Source of the DNA: Streptomyces sp. NBC_00557
GTDB taxonomy: Bacteria; Actinomycetota; Actinomycetes; Streptomycetales; Streptomycetaceae
DNA length: 64,000 nucleotides
Assembly: GCF_036345995.1 (NCBI RefSeq)
Contig: NZ_CP107796.1
Coordinates: 4,030,001-4,094,000, forward strand
Direction of reading: 5' to 3'
Shown: positions 8,940 to 18,063 of the stretch, piece after piece
Layout of the letters: every line of letters starts with the position of its first letter
How positions within the stretch are numbered: the first letter of the stretch is position 1
Translations under genes and position numbers: made by a program
The notes under the pieces: model-generated
What the model was told of the DNA's origin: nothing
The model's input: only the letters and a program-made list of their open reading frames with translations
The model's database searches: none

Positions 8940-9746
8940 TCAGGCCTGCCCCAGCAGCGCCGCGAGCTCCGCCTCCCGCTGGGCGATGTCCGAGCGCAGC
9001 TTGCCGGCGATCTCCTCGATCAGCCCGTCGGGGTCGTCCGGGGCGAGCCGGAGCATGCCGGCGATCGCGCCCTCCTCCAGTTCCCGGGCGACGAGGGTGA
9101 GCAGTTCCTTGCGCTGGGCGAGCCATTCGAGGCGGGCGTACAGCTCCTCGGCGGGGCTCGGACGCCGCTCGGGCGGCACCGGGCCGGCCGCCCACTCCTC
9201 CGCCAGCTCCTTCAGCAGGGCCTCGTCTCCACGGGCGTAGGCGGCGTTGACGCGGGTGAGGAACTCCTCACGCCGCTGCCGTTCCTCTTCCTCCTGTACG
9301 AGGTCGGGGTGGGCCTTGCGGGCCAGCTCGCGGTAGAGCTTGCGGGCCTCCTCGCTGGGCCGCACCCGCTCCGGGGGCCGCACGGCCTGGTCGGTCAGCA
9401 TGGCGGCGGCCTCCGGGAACAGGCCGTCGCCGTCCATCCAGCCGTGCAGCAGCTCCTCCACACCGGGGATCGGCAGGACCCGGGCTCGGGCCTCCTCGGC
9501 GCGCCGGATGTCCTCCGGATCACCGGTGCGGGCGGCCTTCGCCTCGGCGATCTCGGCGTCCAGCACCTCGATACGGGCGTAGAGCGGGCCGAGCCGCTGT
9601 TCGTGCAGCCGGGAGAAGTTCTCGACCTCGACGCGGAACGTCTCCACGGCGATCTCGTACTCGATCAGCGCCTGCTCGGCGGCCCGTACGGCCCGCTCGA
9701 GCCGCTCCTCGGGGCGCGGGGACTGTTCGGCATCCGGGGTCGTCAC
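8940..9746 (-). CDS. Coiled-coil protein with J-domain-like HPD motif
   Basis: A 268-aa acidic, helix-rich protein, mostly coiled coil in residues 10-80 and near the C-terminus. A short segment, KLYRELARKAHPDL followed by TRVNAAYARGD, matches helices II-III of a DnaJ J-domain, including the HPD tripeptide needed to stimulate DnaK. The J-like segment is central rather than N-terminal, and there is no G/F or zinc region, so this is not DnaJ itself. The chosen GTG is at 9746; longer upstream frame is low-complexity. The gene upstream of it is DUF2252, across a gap of tandem repeats. Confidence 0.7.
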   Translation of the reverse strand: MTTPDAEQSPRPEERLERAVRAAEQALIEYEIAVETFRVEVENFSRLHEQRLGPLYARIEVLDAEIAEAKAARTGDPEDIRRAEEARARVLPIPGVEELLHGWMDGDGLFPEAAAMLTDQAVRPPERVRPSEEARKLYRELARKAHPDLVQEEEERQRREEFLTRVNAAYARGDEALLKELAEEWAAGPVPPERRPSPAEELYARLEWLAQRKELLTLVARELEEGAIAGMLRLAPDDPDGLIEEIAGKLRSDIAQREAELAALLGQA

Positions 9747-9943
9747 GCGAACAGGGTAGGCGGTCCGGGCGGGACGGGACGCCGTAGGGCCGCCGGTGGC
9801 CTCGTCCGCCGGGTGCGGGTCCGCGTTGGTGCGAGCGCGCAGGCGGCGGACCGCATCCGGGGGACCGAGCCGCCTCGGCGCTGCGCAGCCGTATGCCGGT
9901 GGCGGAGCAGGCCCCCCTCGCGGGCACCGCCGTTCCACGCTGT

Positions 9944-10058
9944 GCGGTACCCGGGAAGGTCACTGCGCGGTGCCCGGGAAGGTTGCTGCCCGGTGCCTGG
10001 GAAGGTCACTGCCCGCTACCCGAGACGGCCACTGCGCGGTGCCCCAGAAGCTCCGCGC
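9944..10058. repeat. 23-bp tandem repeat, about five degenerate copies
   Basis: Units begin at 9944, 9967, 9990, 10013 and 10036, with the consensus half GCGGTGCCCGGGAAGG and the second half TCACTGC. The first three are close matches and the last is partial. The array ends just before the DUF2252 stop at 10062. No other gene is supported in 9747-10061. Confidence 0.85.
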
Positions 10059-10061
10059 CGG

Positions 10062-11495
10062 TCACACGCCCAGTTCGGCGGCGATCCGGCCCGTTCTGAT
10101 GCCGGCCACCAGGTCGGCGTGGTCGGCCTCCGTGCGGTCGGCGTAGGTGACGGCGAAGGCGGCTATCGCCTCGTCCAGTTCCTCGTTCTTGCCGCAGTAG
10201 CCGGCGATCAGGCGAGGGTCGGCGCTGTGGGAGTGCGCGCGGGCGAGCAGGGCGCCGGTCATGCGGGCGTAGTCGTCGATCTGGTCGGCCGGGAGGGCGG
10301 CGGGGTCGACGCTGCCCTTGCGGTTGCGGAACTGCCGCACCTGGAAGGGGCGCCCCTCGACGGTCGTCCAGCCGAGCAGGATGTCGCTGACCACCTGCAT
10401 CCGCTTCTGGCCGAGGACGACCCGGCGGCCCTCGTGCTCCACCGGCGGCGCCTCGAAGCCGGCGGTGGCCAGGTGGGGGAGGAGCGCGGAGGGGCGGGCC
10501 TCCTTGACCTGCAGGACCAGCGGCTGTTCGCGGTGGTCGAGGAGGAGTACGACGTAGGAGCGGGTGCCGACGCTGCCGGTGCCGACCACCCGGAAGGCCA
10601 CGTCGTGCACCGCGTGCCGGGCGAGCAGCGGGTGCCGGTCCTCCGGCAGGGTCGTCAGGTACTCCTCCAGGGACGCCGCGACCGCCGCGGCCTCGGCGTC
10701 CGGGATCCGGCGCAGCACCGGCGCCGCGTCGACGAAGCGCCGCCCACCGTCCTCGTGCGGCTCCGTGGACTTCGCCGCGAACCGGCCGCTGGTGTTGGCG
10801 CGGGCCTTCTCCGAGACCCGCTGCAGGGTGCCGAGCAGGTCGTGGGCGTCGGTGTGGGAGACCAGTTCCTCGTCGGCGATCGCGTTCCACGCGTCCAGCA
10901 CCGGCAGCTTGGCCAGCAGACGCATGGTGCGGCGGTAGGCGCCGACGGCGTCCCGCGCGGCGGCGCGGCACGTGTCCTCGTCCGCGCCGGCCTCCCGCCC
11001 GGCGAGCACCAGCGAGGCGGCGAGCCGCTTCAGATCCCACTCCCAGGGGCCGTGCACGGTCTCGTCGAAGTCGTTGAGGTCGATGACGAGGTCACCGCGG
11101 GCGTCGCCGTACAGACCGAAGTTGGCCGCGTGCGCGTCTCCGCAGATCTGGGCGCCGATCCTGGTCATCGGGGTGCGGGCCAGGTCGTACGCCATGAGCC
11201 CGGCCGCGCCGCGCAGGAAGGCGAACGGTGTCGCCGCCATCCGTCCGACGCGGATGGGGGTCAGCTCCTCGATACGGCCGGCGTTGGACTCGGCGACCGC
11301 GGTCACGGCGTCGGGTCGGGCGGCGTCGAGGTCGAGCGCGCGGTGCGCGCTGCGCGGAACGCTCGACCGCAGCGCCTTGCCCTCCTCCTTGGGCGAGCCC
11401 TGCCGCGGCCACTGGGCGAACCCGCGCACCCTCGGCAGCCGGCGCGTCTCCCGGCCCACCGCGTCCGCCAGCGTTTCCCCACCGGTTCCGGTCAC
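10062..11495 (-). CDS. DUF2252 family protein
   Basis: A 477-aa protein with the family signature blocks: FAFLRGAAGLMAYDLAR, ICGDAHAANFGLYG, IDLNDFDETVHGPWEWDLKRL and later YVVLLLDHREQPLVLQVKEAR. The GDAHxxNFG and DFDE motifs resemble the catalytic loops of aminoglycoside phosphotransferase/kinase-fold proteins, so a small-molecule kinase-like role is possible but unproven. I chose the GTG at 11495 because GGGGGAGG lies 9 bases upstream. An ATG at 11543 is in frame but has no clear ribosome site. It is apparently monocistronic and divergent from the Fpg/Nei gene. Confidence 0.8.
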   Translation of the reverse strand: MTGTGGETLADAVGRETRRLPRVRGFAQWPRQGSPKEEGKALRSSVPRSAHRALDLDAARPDAVTAVAESNAGRIEELTPIRVGRMAATPFAFLRGAAGLMAYDLARTPMTRIGAQICGDAHAANFGLYGDARGDLVIDLNDFDETVHGPWEWDLKRLAASLVLAGREAGADEDTCRAAARDAVGAYRRTMRLLAKLPVLDAWNAIADEELVSHTDAHDLLGTLQRVSEKARANTSGRFAAKSTEPHEDGGRRFVDAAPVLRRIPDAEAAAVAASLEEYLTTLPEDRHPLLARHAVHDVAFRVVGTGSVGTRSYVVLLLDHREQPLVLQVKEARPSALLPHLATAGFEAPPVEHEGRRVVLGQKRMQVVSDILLGWTTVEGRPFQVRQFRNRKGSVDPAALPADQIDDYARMTGALLARAHSHSADPRLIAGYCGKNEELDEAIAAFAVTYADRTEADHADLVAGIRTGRIAAELGV

Positions 11496-11861
11496 CGCGA
11501 CCGCCTCCCCCGAGCACCGTCGGCTGAGATCCGACACGAACATCAACTCGTGCAGACCGTACAGCGGGTGACGCAAACACGTCAGGCCCGCGACGGCCGA
11601 CGGGCGGCCCGGAGAGAACTTCCTCACAGGCGCTCAGCGGTGAGGCCGTAGGCCGTCCGGCGGAGGAACGAGGAGAGGATGGGCGGAGGCTGGGGGAAAC
11701 CTGTCGGCAGGAGGCACCGGACGCACAGGGGCGAGGAGGTCACAGGAGGCAGGAGGCCACAGGCTCAGGAGCCTCCGCCTGCTCCACCGCATCCCCACAC
11801 CCGCCTGCACCGCATCCCCGCCCCCCTGCACCGCCACCACCGGCCGCCCAAGGGACCCGCC
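11496..11861. other. Intergenic region between DUF2252 and fpg-like genes
   Basis: This 366-bp divergent gap shows no conserved gene. Open frames here are extensions of the flanking genes without ribosome sites. It should contain promoters for both neighbours, but I see no convincing -35/-10 pair. Confidence 0.5.
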
Positions 11862-12650
11862 ATGCCCGAGCTTCCCGATGTCGAAGGTTTCCGCAGGGTG
11901 CTCATCTCCTGCGCGCAGGGCAGGGTCATCCGCCGGGTGGACGTGCGCGACGCGGGCGTCCTGCACGGGCTGGGCGCGCGGCGGCTGGGCGAGGCACTGG
12001 AGGGGCGGCGGTTCACCGAGCCGGAACGGCACGGCAAGTGGCTGCTCGCCCGCACCGACGGCCCCACCCTCCTGCTGCACTTCGGCATGACGGGGCGGCT
12101 GCTCTGCGCCCGTCCGGAGGACCCCGTGGAGCCGCACGACCGCGTCCTGTTCGAGCTGAGCGGCGGACACCGGCTCCACTACCGCGACCAGCGCAAGCTC
12201 CAGGGTCTCTGGCTGGCCCAGGACGACTCCGGTGTGGCACGGATGCTGGAGCGCCAGGGGCCCGACGCGCTCGCGGTGGACCGTGCCGGCTTCGAGGACG
12301 TGCTCTGCGGGCGCCGCGGGCACATCAAGACGACGCTGACCGACCAGTCCGTGCTGGCCGGTCTCGGCAATCTGCTCGCCGACGAGATCCTGTGGCGTGC
12401 CGGGCTGCACCCCGGCAGACGGGCGGGTGATCTCACGGAGGCCGAGCGCCGGTGCTTGTACAGGCACATGCGCCGCACGCTGCGTTCCGCGGTCGACGCG
12501 GGCTGTGTCCCGCCACGCGACGCATGGCTGACCGGCCGCCGCGACGACCCCGATCCGGTCTGCCCACGCTGCGGTGCCCATCTACGCCGTACCCGCATGG
12601 CGGGCCGCGGCACGGTGTGGTGCCCGCGCTGCCAGCCGGACGCGGCCTGA
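11862..12650 (+). CDS. Fpg/Nei-family DNA glycosylase/AP lyase
   Basis: The 262-aa product begins MPELPDVEGFRRVL, giving the N-terminal catalytic proline (after Met removal) and adjacent glutamate of the family. ERHGKWLLAR supplies the conserved lysine near residue 57. GLGNLLADEILWRAGLHP is the helix-two-turn-helix DNA-binding motif. A C-terminal zinc finger has CPRCGAHL and CPRCQPDAA. These enzymes excise oxidised bases by beta/delta-elimination; whether the substrate is 8-oxoG (Fpg) or pyrimidines (Nei) cannot be decided here. The ATG at 11862 is fixed by the catalytic N-terminus. Confidence 0.9.
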   Translation: MPELPDVEGFRRVLISCAQGRVIRRVDVRDAGVLHGLGARRLGEALEGRRFTEPERHGKWLLARTDGPTLLLHFGMTGRLLCARPEDPVEPHDRVLFELSGGHRLHYRDQRKLQGLWLAQDDSGVARMLERQGPDALAVDRAGFEDVLCGRRGHIKTTLTDQSVLAGLGNLLADEILWRAGLHPGRRAGDLTEAERRCLYRHMRRTLRSAVDAGCVPPRDAWLTGRRDDPDPVCPRCGAHLRRTRMAGRGTVWCPRCQPDAA

Positions 12651-12790
12651 GGGGTCGAGCGCACGGGACACGGGCGTCCCGCGGACACTCTCTTCCGTGA
12701 GATAGCTCACCGGCGAAGCCGGCCACCGGTCACCGGCCACCGGTCACCGCCTCTGTGCGATCCCTCACAATCGTGGACCGCAACGCGAAA

Positions 12791-12829
12791 CGGGCCCCTG
12801 CCGTGACTTCCGTCACCGGCAGAGACCCG
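12791..12829 (-). terminator. Hairpin terminator downstream of tRNA-Leu
   Basis: An imperfect 17-bp stem (arms 12791-12807 and 12812-12829) lies 12 bp beyond the 3' end of the leftward tRNA-Leu gene and is followed on that strand by GTTTC. It can also serve the rightward Fpg/Nei gene. Confidence 0.6.
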
Positions 12830-12840
12830 TCTCGTCTCTG

Positions 12841-12924
12841 TGCGCGAGGGGGGAGTTGAACCCCCACGCCCTTGCGGGCACTGGAACCTGAATCCAGCGC
12901 GTCTGCCTATTCCGCCACCCGCGC
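12841..12924 (-). tRNA. tRNA-Leu (CAG anticodon)
   Basis: This 84-nt class II tRNA on the minus strand has acceptor arms GCGCGGG and CTCGCGC (one G-U pair) with discriminator A. The anticodon loop TTCAGGT sits between a CTGGA/TCCAG stem, giving anticodon CAG. A long variable arm (GTGCCCGCAAGGGCGT) and the T-arm GGGGGTTCAACTCCCCC are present. CCA is not encoded. Confidence 0.95.
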
Positions 12925-13526
12925 ATTGGGTGTGTCTTCCAGTCCCGGCCCTTTCGGGCTGGCCCCTTCCGACACGCAGAACATTAGCACGCCGTACGGG
13001 GTGGATTCACATCCCTTCCCGCCGCCCCGGGGCCCGCCCCGCCCGACGCCGCGGGTACCCCCGGGGTCCGCCCCGCCCGACCCCGCCCGCCCCCGGGGGT
13101 ACCCGCGCCGCACGCGGCGCCGCCCGGATCCGGCCCCACCGCCCTGCGCCCCCTCCCTCTCCCCAAACCTCTCCCCACCCCTCTCCACCGATCCCTCCAC
13201 CCGTCTCTCCGCCCATCCCCATCCCCGTCCCCCGGCCACCGCCCCTCCCCAAACCAACGTCCCCTACCCACTCCACCCGCCTTGCACGTTTCAACGAGAC
13301 CCGGTTCACGTATCAACCTCGTACCGGTACCGGCCGTCTGCCCAGGAGGCGGTCCGGGTGCACAGCGGGGTGCGGGACACTGGTCTGCGGCCGCCTCTAC
13401 GATCCATGGCAGGAACCGGCTGATCGCCGGGCGCGTAGATACGATCAGTGAGCAGGACGCGGTAGCAGCGGCAGTACGCAGTACAGAGCAGGGCAAGGCA
13501 GACGGCAGGGACGGAGGAGGTGCCCC
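12925..13526. other. Gene-free region upstream of fhaA with perfect inverted repeat and pyrimidine tract
   Basis: No gene is supported in these 600 bp. A perfect 17-bp inverted repeat has arms at 13050-13066 and 13091-13107 with a 24-nt C-rich loop. From about 13141 to 13284 the plus strand is almost pure pyrimidine with scattered A. The fhaA operon promoter should be in the last 200 bp. Confidence 0.7.
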
Positions 13527-14381
13527 ATGGGAGTCCTGAAGAAGTTCGAGCAGCGTCTCGAAGGTCTGGTGAACGGCACCTTCGCCAAGGTCTTCAAGTC
13601 CGAGGTCCAGCCTGTGGAGATCGCCGGCGCGCTCCAGCGCGAGTGCGACAACAACGCCACGATCTGGAACCGCGACCGGACCGTCGTACCCAACGACTTC
13701 ATCGTGGAGCTGAGCGCGCCGGACTACGAGCGTCTCAGCCCCTACTCCGGGCAGCTCGGCGACGAGCTGGCCGGCATGGTGCGCGACTACGCCAAGCAGC
13801 AGCGCTACACGTTCATGGGGCCGATCAAGGTCAACCTGGAGAAGGCCGACGACCTGGACACCGGTCTGTACCGGGTGCGCAGCCGCACCCTCGCCTCCTC
13901 CAGCAGCCAGCAGGCCCCCGCGGCCCCGGCCCCCGGCCGTCCGGCGCCGGGCGCCCCGGGCGGCTACGGCTACCCGCCCGCCGCGCCCGCCGGCGTGCCT
14001 CCGATGCCGTCGGCGCCGCCGCCCGGCGCCCGGCCCGGTGGCTACGGCTATCCCCAGCCCGCCACGCAGCGGCCCGCGGCCGCCCCGGTGAGCGGCGGGC
14101 GCACCCGCTACTGGATCGAGATCAACGGCACCCGCCACCAGATCTCCCGCCCGACGCTCGTGCTGGGCCGCAGCACCGACGCCGACGTACGGATCGACGA
14201 CCCCGGCGTGTCCCGCCGGCACTGCGAGATCCGGACCGGAACGCCCTCGACGATCCAGGATCTCGGGTCCACCAACGGCATCGTGGTGGACGGGCAGCAC
14301 ACCACCCGCGCTACGCTCCGCGACGGCTCGCGGATCGTCGTGGGCAGCACCACCGTTATCTATAGGCAAGCCGAAGGGTGA
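13527..14381 (+). CDS. fhaA: FhaA, DUF3662 plus FHA-domain protein
   Basis: The 284-aa product has an N-terminal DUF3662 domain (GVLKKFEQRLEGLVNGTFAK, to about residue 120). A Gly/Pro/Tyr-rich linker follows (residues ~125-190, with GGYGYP repeats). The C-terminal FHA domain contains LGRSTDADVRI, GVSRRHCEI and LGSTNGIVVDG. FHA domains bind phosphothreonine; in actinobacteria FhaA is a PknB-linked scaffold that also binds the lipid II flippase MurJ/MviN. It is the first gene of the cell-wall signalling operon, 10 bp ahead of fhaB. The ATG at 13527 follows GGAGGTG. Confidence 0.92.
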   Translation: MGVLKKFEQRLEGLVNGTFAKVFKSEVQPVEIAGALQRECDNNATIWNRDRTVVPNDFIVELSAPDYERLSPYSGQLGDELAGMVRDYAKQQRYTFMGPIKVNLEKADDLDTGLYRVRSRTLASSSSQQAPAAPAPGRPAPGAPGGYGYPPAAPAGVPPMPSAPPPGARPGGYGYPQPATQRPAAAPVSGGRTRYWIEINGTRHQISRPTLVLGRSTDADVRIDDPGVSRRHCEIRTGTPSTIQDLGSTNGIVVDGQHTTRATLRDGSRIVVGSTTVIYRQAEG

Positions 14382-14391
14382 AGCGGGGGCA

Positions 14392-14910
14392 ATGTCAGAG
14401 CTGACCCTCACGGTCATGCGGCTGGGTTTCCTGGCCGTACTGTGGCTGTTCGTGATCGTGGCCGTGCAGGTCATCCGGAGCGACCTGTTCGGTACGCGCG
14501 TCACCCAGCGCGGATCGCGTAGGGACGCCGGGCGCCAGCAGCAGGCGCCCCGGCAGCAGGCCGCCGCGCCCCCACCGCAGCGCGGCCAGCAGGGCGGCGG
14601 CCGGCGCGGCCGGAACGCCCCCACGAAGCTGGTCGTCACGGAGGGCACGCTGACCGGCACCACGGTCGCGCTCCAGGGCCAGACGATCACGCTGGGCCGG
14701 GCGCACGACTCCACGATCGTGCTGGACGACGACTACGCCTCCAGCCGCCATGCCAGGATCTACCCGGACCGCGACGGTCAGTGGATCGTCGAGGACCTCG
14801 GTTCCACCAACGGCACCTACCTGGACCGGTCCCGGCTGACGACCCCCACGCCGATCCCGCTGGGCGCGCCGATCCGCATCGGCAAGACCGTCATCGAGCT
14901 GCGGAAGTAG
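14392..14910 (+). CDS. fhaB: FhaB/FipA-type membrane-anchored FHA protein
   Basis: A 172-aa protein with one N-terminal transmembrane helix (LGFLAVLWLFVIVAVQVI, residues ~11-28), a Gln/Arg-rich linker, and a C-terminal FHA domain with LGRAHDSTIVLDDDYASSRHA and LGSTNGTYLDRSRL. It corresponds to mycobacterial FhaB (FipA), a PknB-phosphorylated septal protein. The ATG at 14392 is 10 bp after fhaA. An 84-bp gap separates it from the phosphatase gene. Confidence 0.92.
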   Translation: MSELTLTVMRLGFLAVLWLFVIVAVQVIRSDLFGTRVTQRGSRRDAGRQQQAPRQQAAAPPPQRGQQGGGRRGRNAPTKLVVTEGTLTGTTVALQGQTITLGRAHDSTIVLDDDYASSRHARIYPDRDGQWIVEDLGSTNGTYLDRSRLTTPTPIPLGAPIRIGKTVIELRK

Positions 14911-14994
14911 TACGACAATGAGCGAGCGGAGCGAGCACGCAGCGGCAGGCCGCACCCCGGTCCCCGGCGCGCTCCCGACCGGAGGGTGGGCAGT

Positions 14995-16584
14995 GTGGCT
15001 CGACACGACCGGCTGTACCCGGAGCCGATGGGCGAGGTGGGCATGAGTCTGTCACTGCGCTTTGCCGCCGGATCGCACAAGGGCATGATCCGCGAGGGCA
15101 ACGAGGACTCCGGTTACGCAGGCCCCCGGCTGCTCGCCATCGCCGACGGCATGGGCGGCCAGGCGGCCGGCGAGGTCGCCTCGTCCGAAGTGATCTCCAC
15201 CCTGGTCACGCTCGACGACGACGTACCCGGCTCCGACATCCTCACCTCCCTCGGCACGGCCGTGCAGCGCGCCAACGACCAGCTGCGCGCCATGGTCGAG
15301 GAGGACCCCCAGCTCGAGGGCATGGGCACCACGCTGACCGCGCTGCTGTGGACCGGGCAGCGGCTCGGGCTCGTGCACGTCGGCGACTCGCGCGCGTACC
15401 TGCTGCGCGACGGCGTCCTCACCCAGATCACCCAGGACCACACCTGGGTGCAGCGGCTCGTCGACGAGGGCCGGATCACCGAGGAAGAGGCCACCACGCA
15501 TCCGCAGCGCTCCCTGCTGATGCGCGCCCTCGGCAGCGGCGACCACGTCGAGCCCGACCTGTCCATCCGCGAGGTCCGGGCCGGCGACCGCTATCTGATC
15601 TGCTCCGACGGCCTGTCCGGCGTCGTCTCCCACCAGACGCTGGAGGAGACCCTCGCCAGCTACCAGGGCCCGCAGGAGACCGTGCAGGAGCTGATCCAGC
15701 TCGCGCTGCGCGGCGGCGGCCCCGACAACATCACCGTCATCGTCGCCGACGTCCTCGACCTGGACACCGGCGACACCCTCGCCGGGCAGCTGTCCGACCA
15801 GCCGGTCGTGGTCGGCGCCGTCGCCGAGAACCAGCACCATCTGCACGACAACGGCATCATGCAGACCCCGGCCGGCCGCGCCTCCCACCTGGGCCGCCGG
15901 CAGTCCGGCCACGGCGGCGGCGAGTTCGGCCCGCCCGGCTCGGGCGACACCGGCTACATCCCGGCGGGCAGCTTCGGCGACTACGCCGACGGCGACTTCA
16001 CCAAGCCGCGCGGGCAGCGCAGGTGGCTGAAGAGATCCCTCTACGGCGCGCTCGCCCTCGCCGTCGTCGGCGGCGGCCTCTACGGCGGCTACCGGTGGAC
16101 GCAGACGCAGTACTACGTCGGCGCCAAGGGCGAGCACGTGGCGCTGTACCGCGGCATCAGCCAGAACCTGGCCTGGGTGTCGCTGTCGAAGGTGGAGAAG
16201 GACCACCCCGAGATCGAACTCAAGTACCTGCCGCCCTACCAGCAGAAGCAGGTCAAGAACACGATCGCGGCGGGCGGTCTGCAGCAGGCGCAGGCCAAGA
16301 TCGAGGCCCTGTCGGTCCAGGCCTCCGCGTGCCGGAAGCAGGCGGAGCGCCAGACGGCCGAGTCGCAGCAGAACGGGAAGCCGGTCCAGGGTCAGGCCGG
16401 AGGGACCACGGGAACCACCCGCAGCGCCCTCACGTCCAAGGCGTCCCCGACTCCGCACCCATCCACGACGGCGCCCGCTACGAAGAACCCTTCGAAGTCC
16501 CCGTCCGCGACCGCCACTCCGAACCCCGGCCCGAGCCTCTCCGAGGATGAGCAGAAGGTCGTCGATCAGTGCGGCAAGCAGTAG
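14995..16584 (+). CDS. pstP: PP2C-type Ser/Thr protein phosphatase, transmembrane
   Basis: The 529-aa product reverses PknB phosphorylation. The PP2C domain (about residues 17-255) shows the metal-binding motifs REGNEDSG, IADGMGGQAAGEVAS, VGDSRAYLL and the distal GGPDNITVI. A linker is followed by a transmembrane helix near residues 348-370 (LYGALALAVVGGGLYGGY). The extracytoplasmic part ends in a Thr/Ser/Pro-rich tail. I prefer the GTG at 14995 because GGAGGG lies 8 bases upstream; an in-frame GTG at 14986 falls inside that site. The SEDS gene follows after 27 bp. Confidence 0.92.
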   Translation: MARHDRLYPEPMGEVGMSLSLRFAAGSHKGMIREGNEDSGYAGPRLLAIADGMGGQAAGEVASSEVISTLVTLDDDVPGSDILTSLGTAVQRANDQLRAMVEEDPQLEGMGTTLTALLWTGQRLGLVHVGDSRAYLLRDGVLTQITQDHTWVQRLVDEGRITEEEATTHPQRSLLMRALGSGDHVEPDLSIREVRAGDRYLICSDGLSGVVSHQTLEETLASYQGPQETVQELIQLALRGGGPDNITVIVADVLDLDTGDTLAGQLSDQPVVVGAVAENQHHLHDNGIMQTPAGRASHLGRRQSGHGGGEFGPPGSGDTGYIPAGSFGDYADGDFTKPRGQRRWLKRSLYGALALAVVGGGLYGGYRWTQTQYYVGAKGEHVALYRGISQNLAWVSLSKVEKDHPEIELKYLPPYQQKQVKNTIAAGGLQQAQAKIEALSVQASACRKQAERQTAESQQNGKPVQGQAGGTTGTTRSALTSKASPTPHPSTTAPATKNPSKSPSATATPNPGPSLSEDEQKVVDQCGKQ

Positions 16585-16611
16585 CCGAGCCGCGAGAGGC
16601 CCTGTCACACG

Positions 16612-18063
16612 ATGAGCAGTACGACTAATCCGCCGACGCACCACACGTCCACGATCGGCGCGATCGGCGCGCCGAGCCGCCGCAACACCGAGCTGGCCCT
16701 GCTGGTCTTCGCCGTGGCCGTCCCGGTGTTCGCCTACGCCAACGTGGGCCTGGCCATCAGCAACCACGTCCCCGCCGGGCTGCTGGAGTACGGCCTCGGC
16801 CTCGGGCTGCTGGCCGGCGTCGCCCATCTCGCCGTACGGAAGTTCGCGCCGTACGCCGACCCGCTGCTGCTGCCGCTGGCCACGCTGCTCAACGGGCTCG
16901 GGCTCGTGGTGATCTGGCGGCTGGACCAGTCGAAGCTGCTGCAGTCGCTCAGAGGCTTCTCCCCCGCAGCGCCCCGTCAGCTGCTGTACAGCGCGATGGG
17001 CATCGCCCTGTTCGCCGCGGTGCTGATCTTCCTGAAGGACCACCGGGTCCTGCAGCGCTACACCTACATCTCGATGTTCTGCGCCCTGGTGCTGCTCATC
17101 CTGCCGCTGGTGCCGGGCCTCGGGGCCAACATCTACGGCGCGAAGATCTGGATCCGCATCCCGGGCCTCGGCTCCCTGCAGCCCGGTGAGTTCGCGAAGA
17201 TCGTGCTCGCGGTGTTCTTCGCCGGTTACCTGATGGTCAAGCGGGACGCGCTGGCCCTCGCCAGCCGCCGCTTCATGGGCCTGTACCTGCCGCGCGGCCG
17301 CGACCTCGGTCCGATCCTGGTCGTCTGGGCGATCTCGATCCTCATCCTCGTCTTCGAGACCGACCTCGGCACCTCGCTGCTGTTCTTCGGCATGTTCGTG
17401 ATCATGCTGTACGTCGCCACCGAGCGGACCAGCTGGATCGTGTTCGGTCTGCTGATGTCCGCGGCCGGCGCGGTCGGCGTGGCGAGCTTCGAGCCGCACA
17501 TCCAGACCCGTGTGCAGGCCTGGCTCAACCCGATGCGCGAGTACCAGCTCAGCCGCCAGATCACCCACGACGGCATCCTCCACTCCGACCAGCTGCAGCA
17601 GTCCCTGTGGGCGTTCGGCTCCGGCGGCACCCTCGGCACCGGCTGGGGCCAGGGCCACTCGGACCTGATCAAGTTCGCCGCCAACTCCGACTTCGTCCTC
17701 GCCACCTTCGGCGAGGAGCTCGGTCTCGCGGGCATCATGGCGATCCTGCTGATCTACGGCCTGATCGCGGAGCGCGGCCTGCGCACCGCCCTCGCCGCCC
17801 GGGACCCGTTCGGCAAGCTGCTCGCCGTCGGCCTGTCCGGCGCCTTCGCCCTGCAGGTCTTCGTGGTGGCCGGCGGTGTCATGGGCCTCATCCCGCTGAC
17901 CGGTATGACCATGCCGTTCCTGGCCTCCGGCGGTTCCTCGGTGCTGGCCAACTGGGCGCTGATCGCCATCCTCATCCGCATCAGCGACACCGCCCGCCGC
18001 CCGGCGCCCACCCCCGCCACGAACCCCGACGCCGAGATGACCCAGGTGGTCCGCCCGTCATGA
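16612..18063 (+). CDS. SEDS peptidoglycan glycosyltransferase, FtsW/RodA type
   Basis: A 483-aa polytopic membrane protein with about ten hydrophobic helices. SEDS proteins polymerise lipid II glycan strands together with a cognate class B PBP, here encoded immediately downstream with a 4-bp overlap. Family segments include LQPGEFAKIVLAVFFAGYL, the loop TDLGTSLLFFGMF, and the C-terminal GVMGLIPLTGMTMPFLASGGSS. Mycobacteria carry RodA at this position; Streptomyces annotation varies between FtsW and RodA, so no symbol is given. The cytoplasmic tail is short and Pro/Ala-rich. Confidence 0.92.
   Translation: MSSTTNPPTHHTSTIGAIGAPSRRNTELALLVFAVAVPVFAYANVGLAISNHVPAGLLEYGLGLGLLAGVAHLAVRKFAPYADPLLLPLATLLNGLGLVVIWRLDQSKLLQSLRGFSPAAPRQLLYSAMGIALFAAVLIFLKDHRVLQRYTYISMFCALVLLILPLVPGLGANIYGAKIWIRIPGLGSLQPGEFAKIVLAVFFAGYLMVKRDALALASRRFMGLYLPRGRDLGPILVVWAISILILVFETDLGTSLLFFGMFVIMLYVATERTSWIVFGLLMSAAGAVGVASFEPHIQTRVQAWLNPMREYQLSRQITHDGILHSDQLQQSLWAFGSGGTLGTGWGQGHSDLIKFAANSDFVLATFGEELGLAGIMAILLIYGLIAERGLRTALAARDPFGKLLAVGLSGAFALQVFVVAGGVMGLIPLTGMTMPFLASGGSSVLANWALIAILIRISDTARRPAPTPATNPDAEMTQVVRPS

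Noticed and set aside
8697..11651. 984-codon plus-strand frame antisense to four genes
   Set aside because: It is the antisense of the rhodanese, J-like and DUF2252 genes with no recognisable domain; codon-position GC bias in the opposite strand explains it.
13007..13423. Proline-rich frames in the pyrimidine tract before fhaA
   Set aside because: Proline runs simply reflect CCC-rich DNA; there is no start context or domain.
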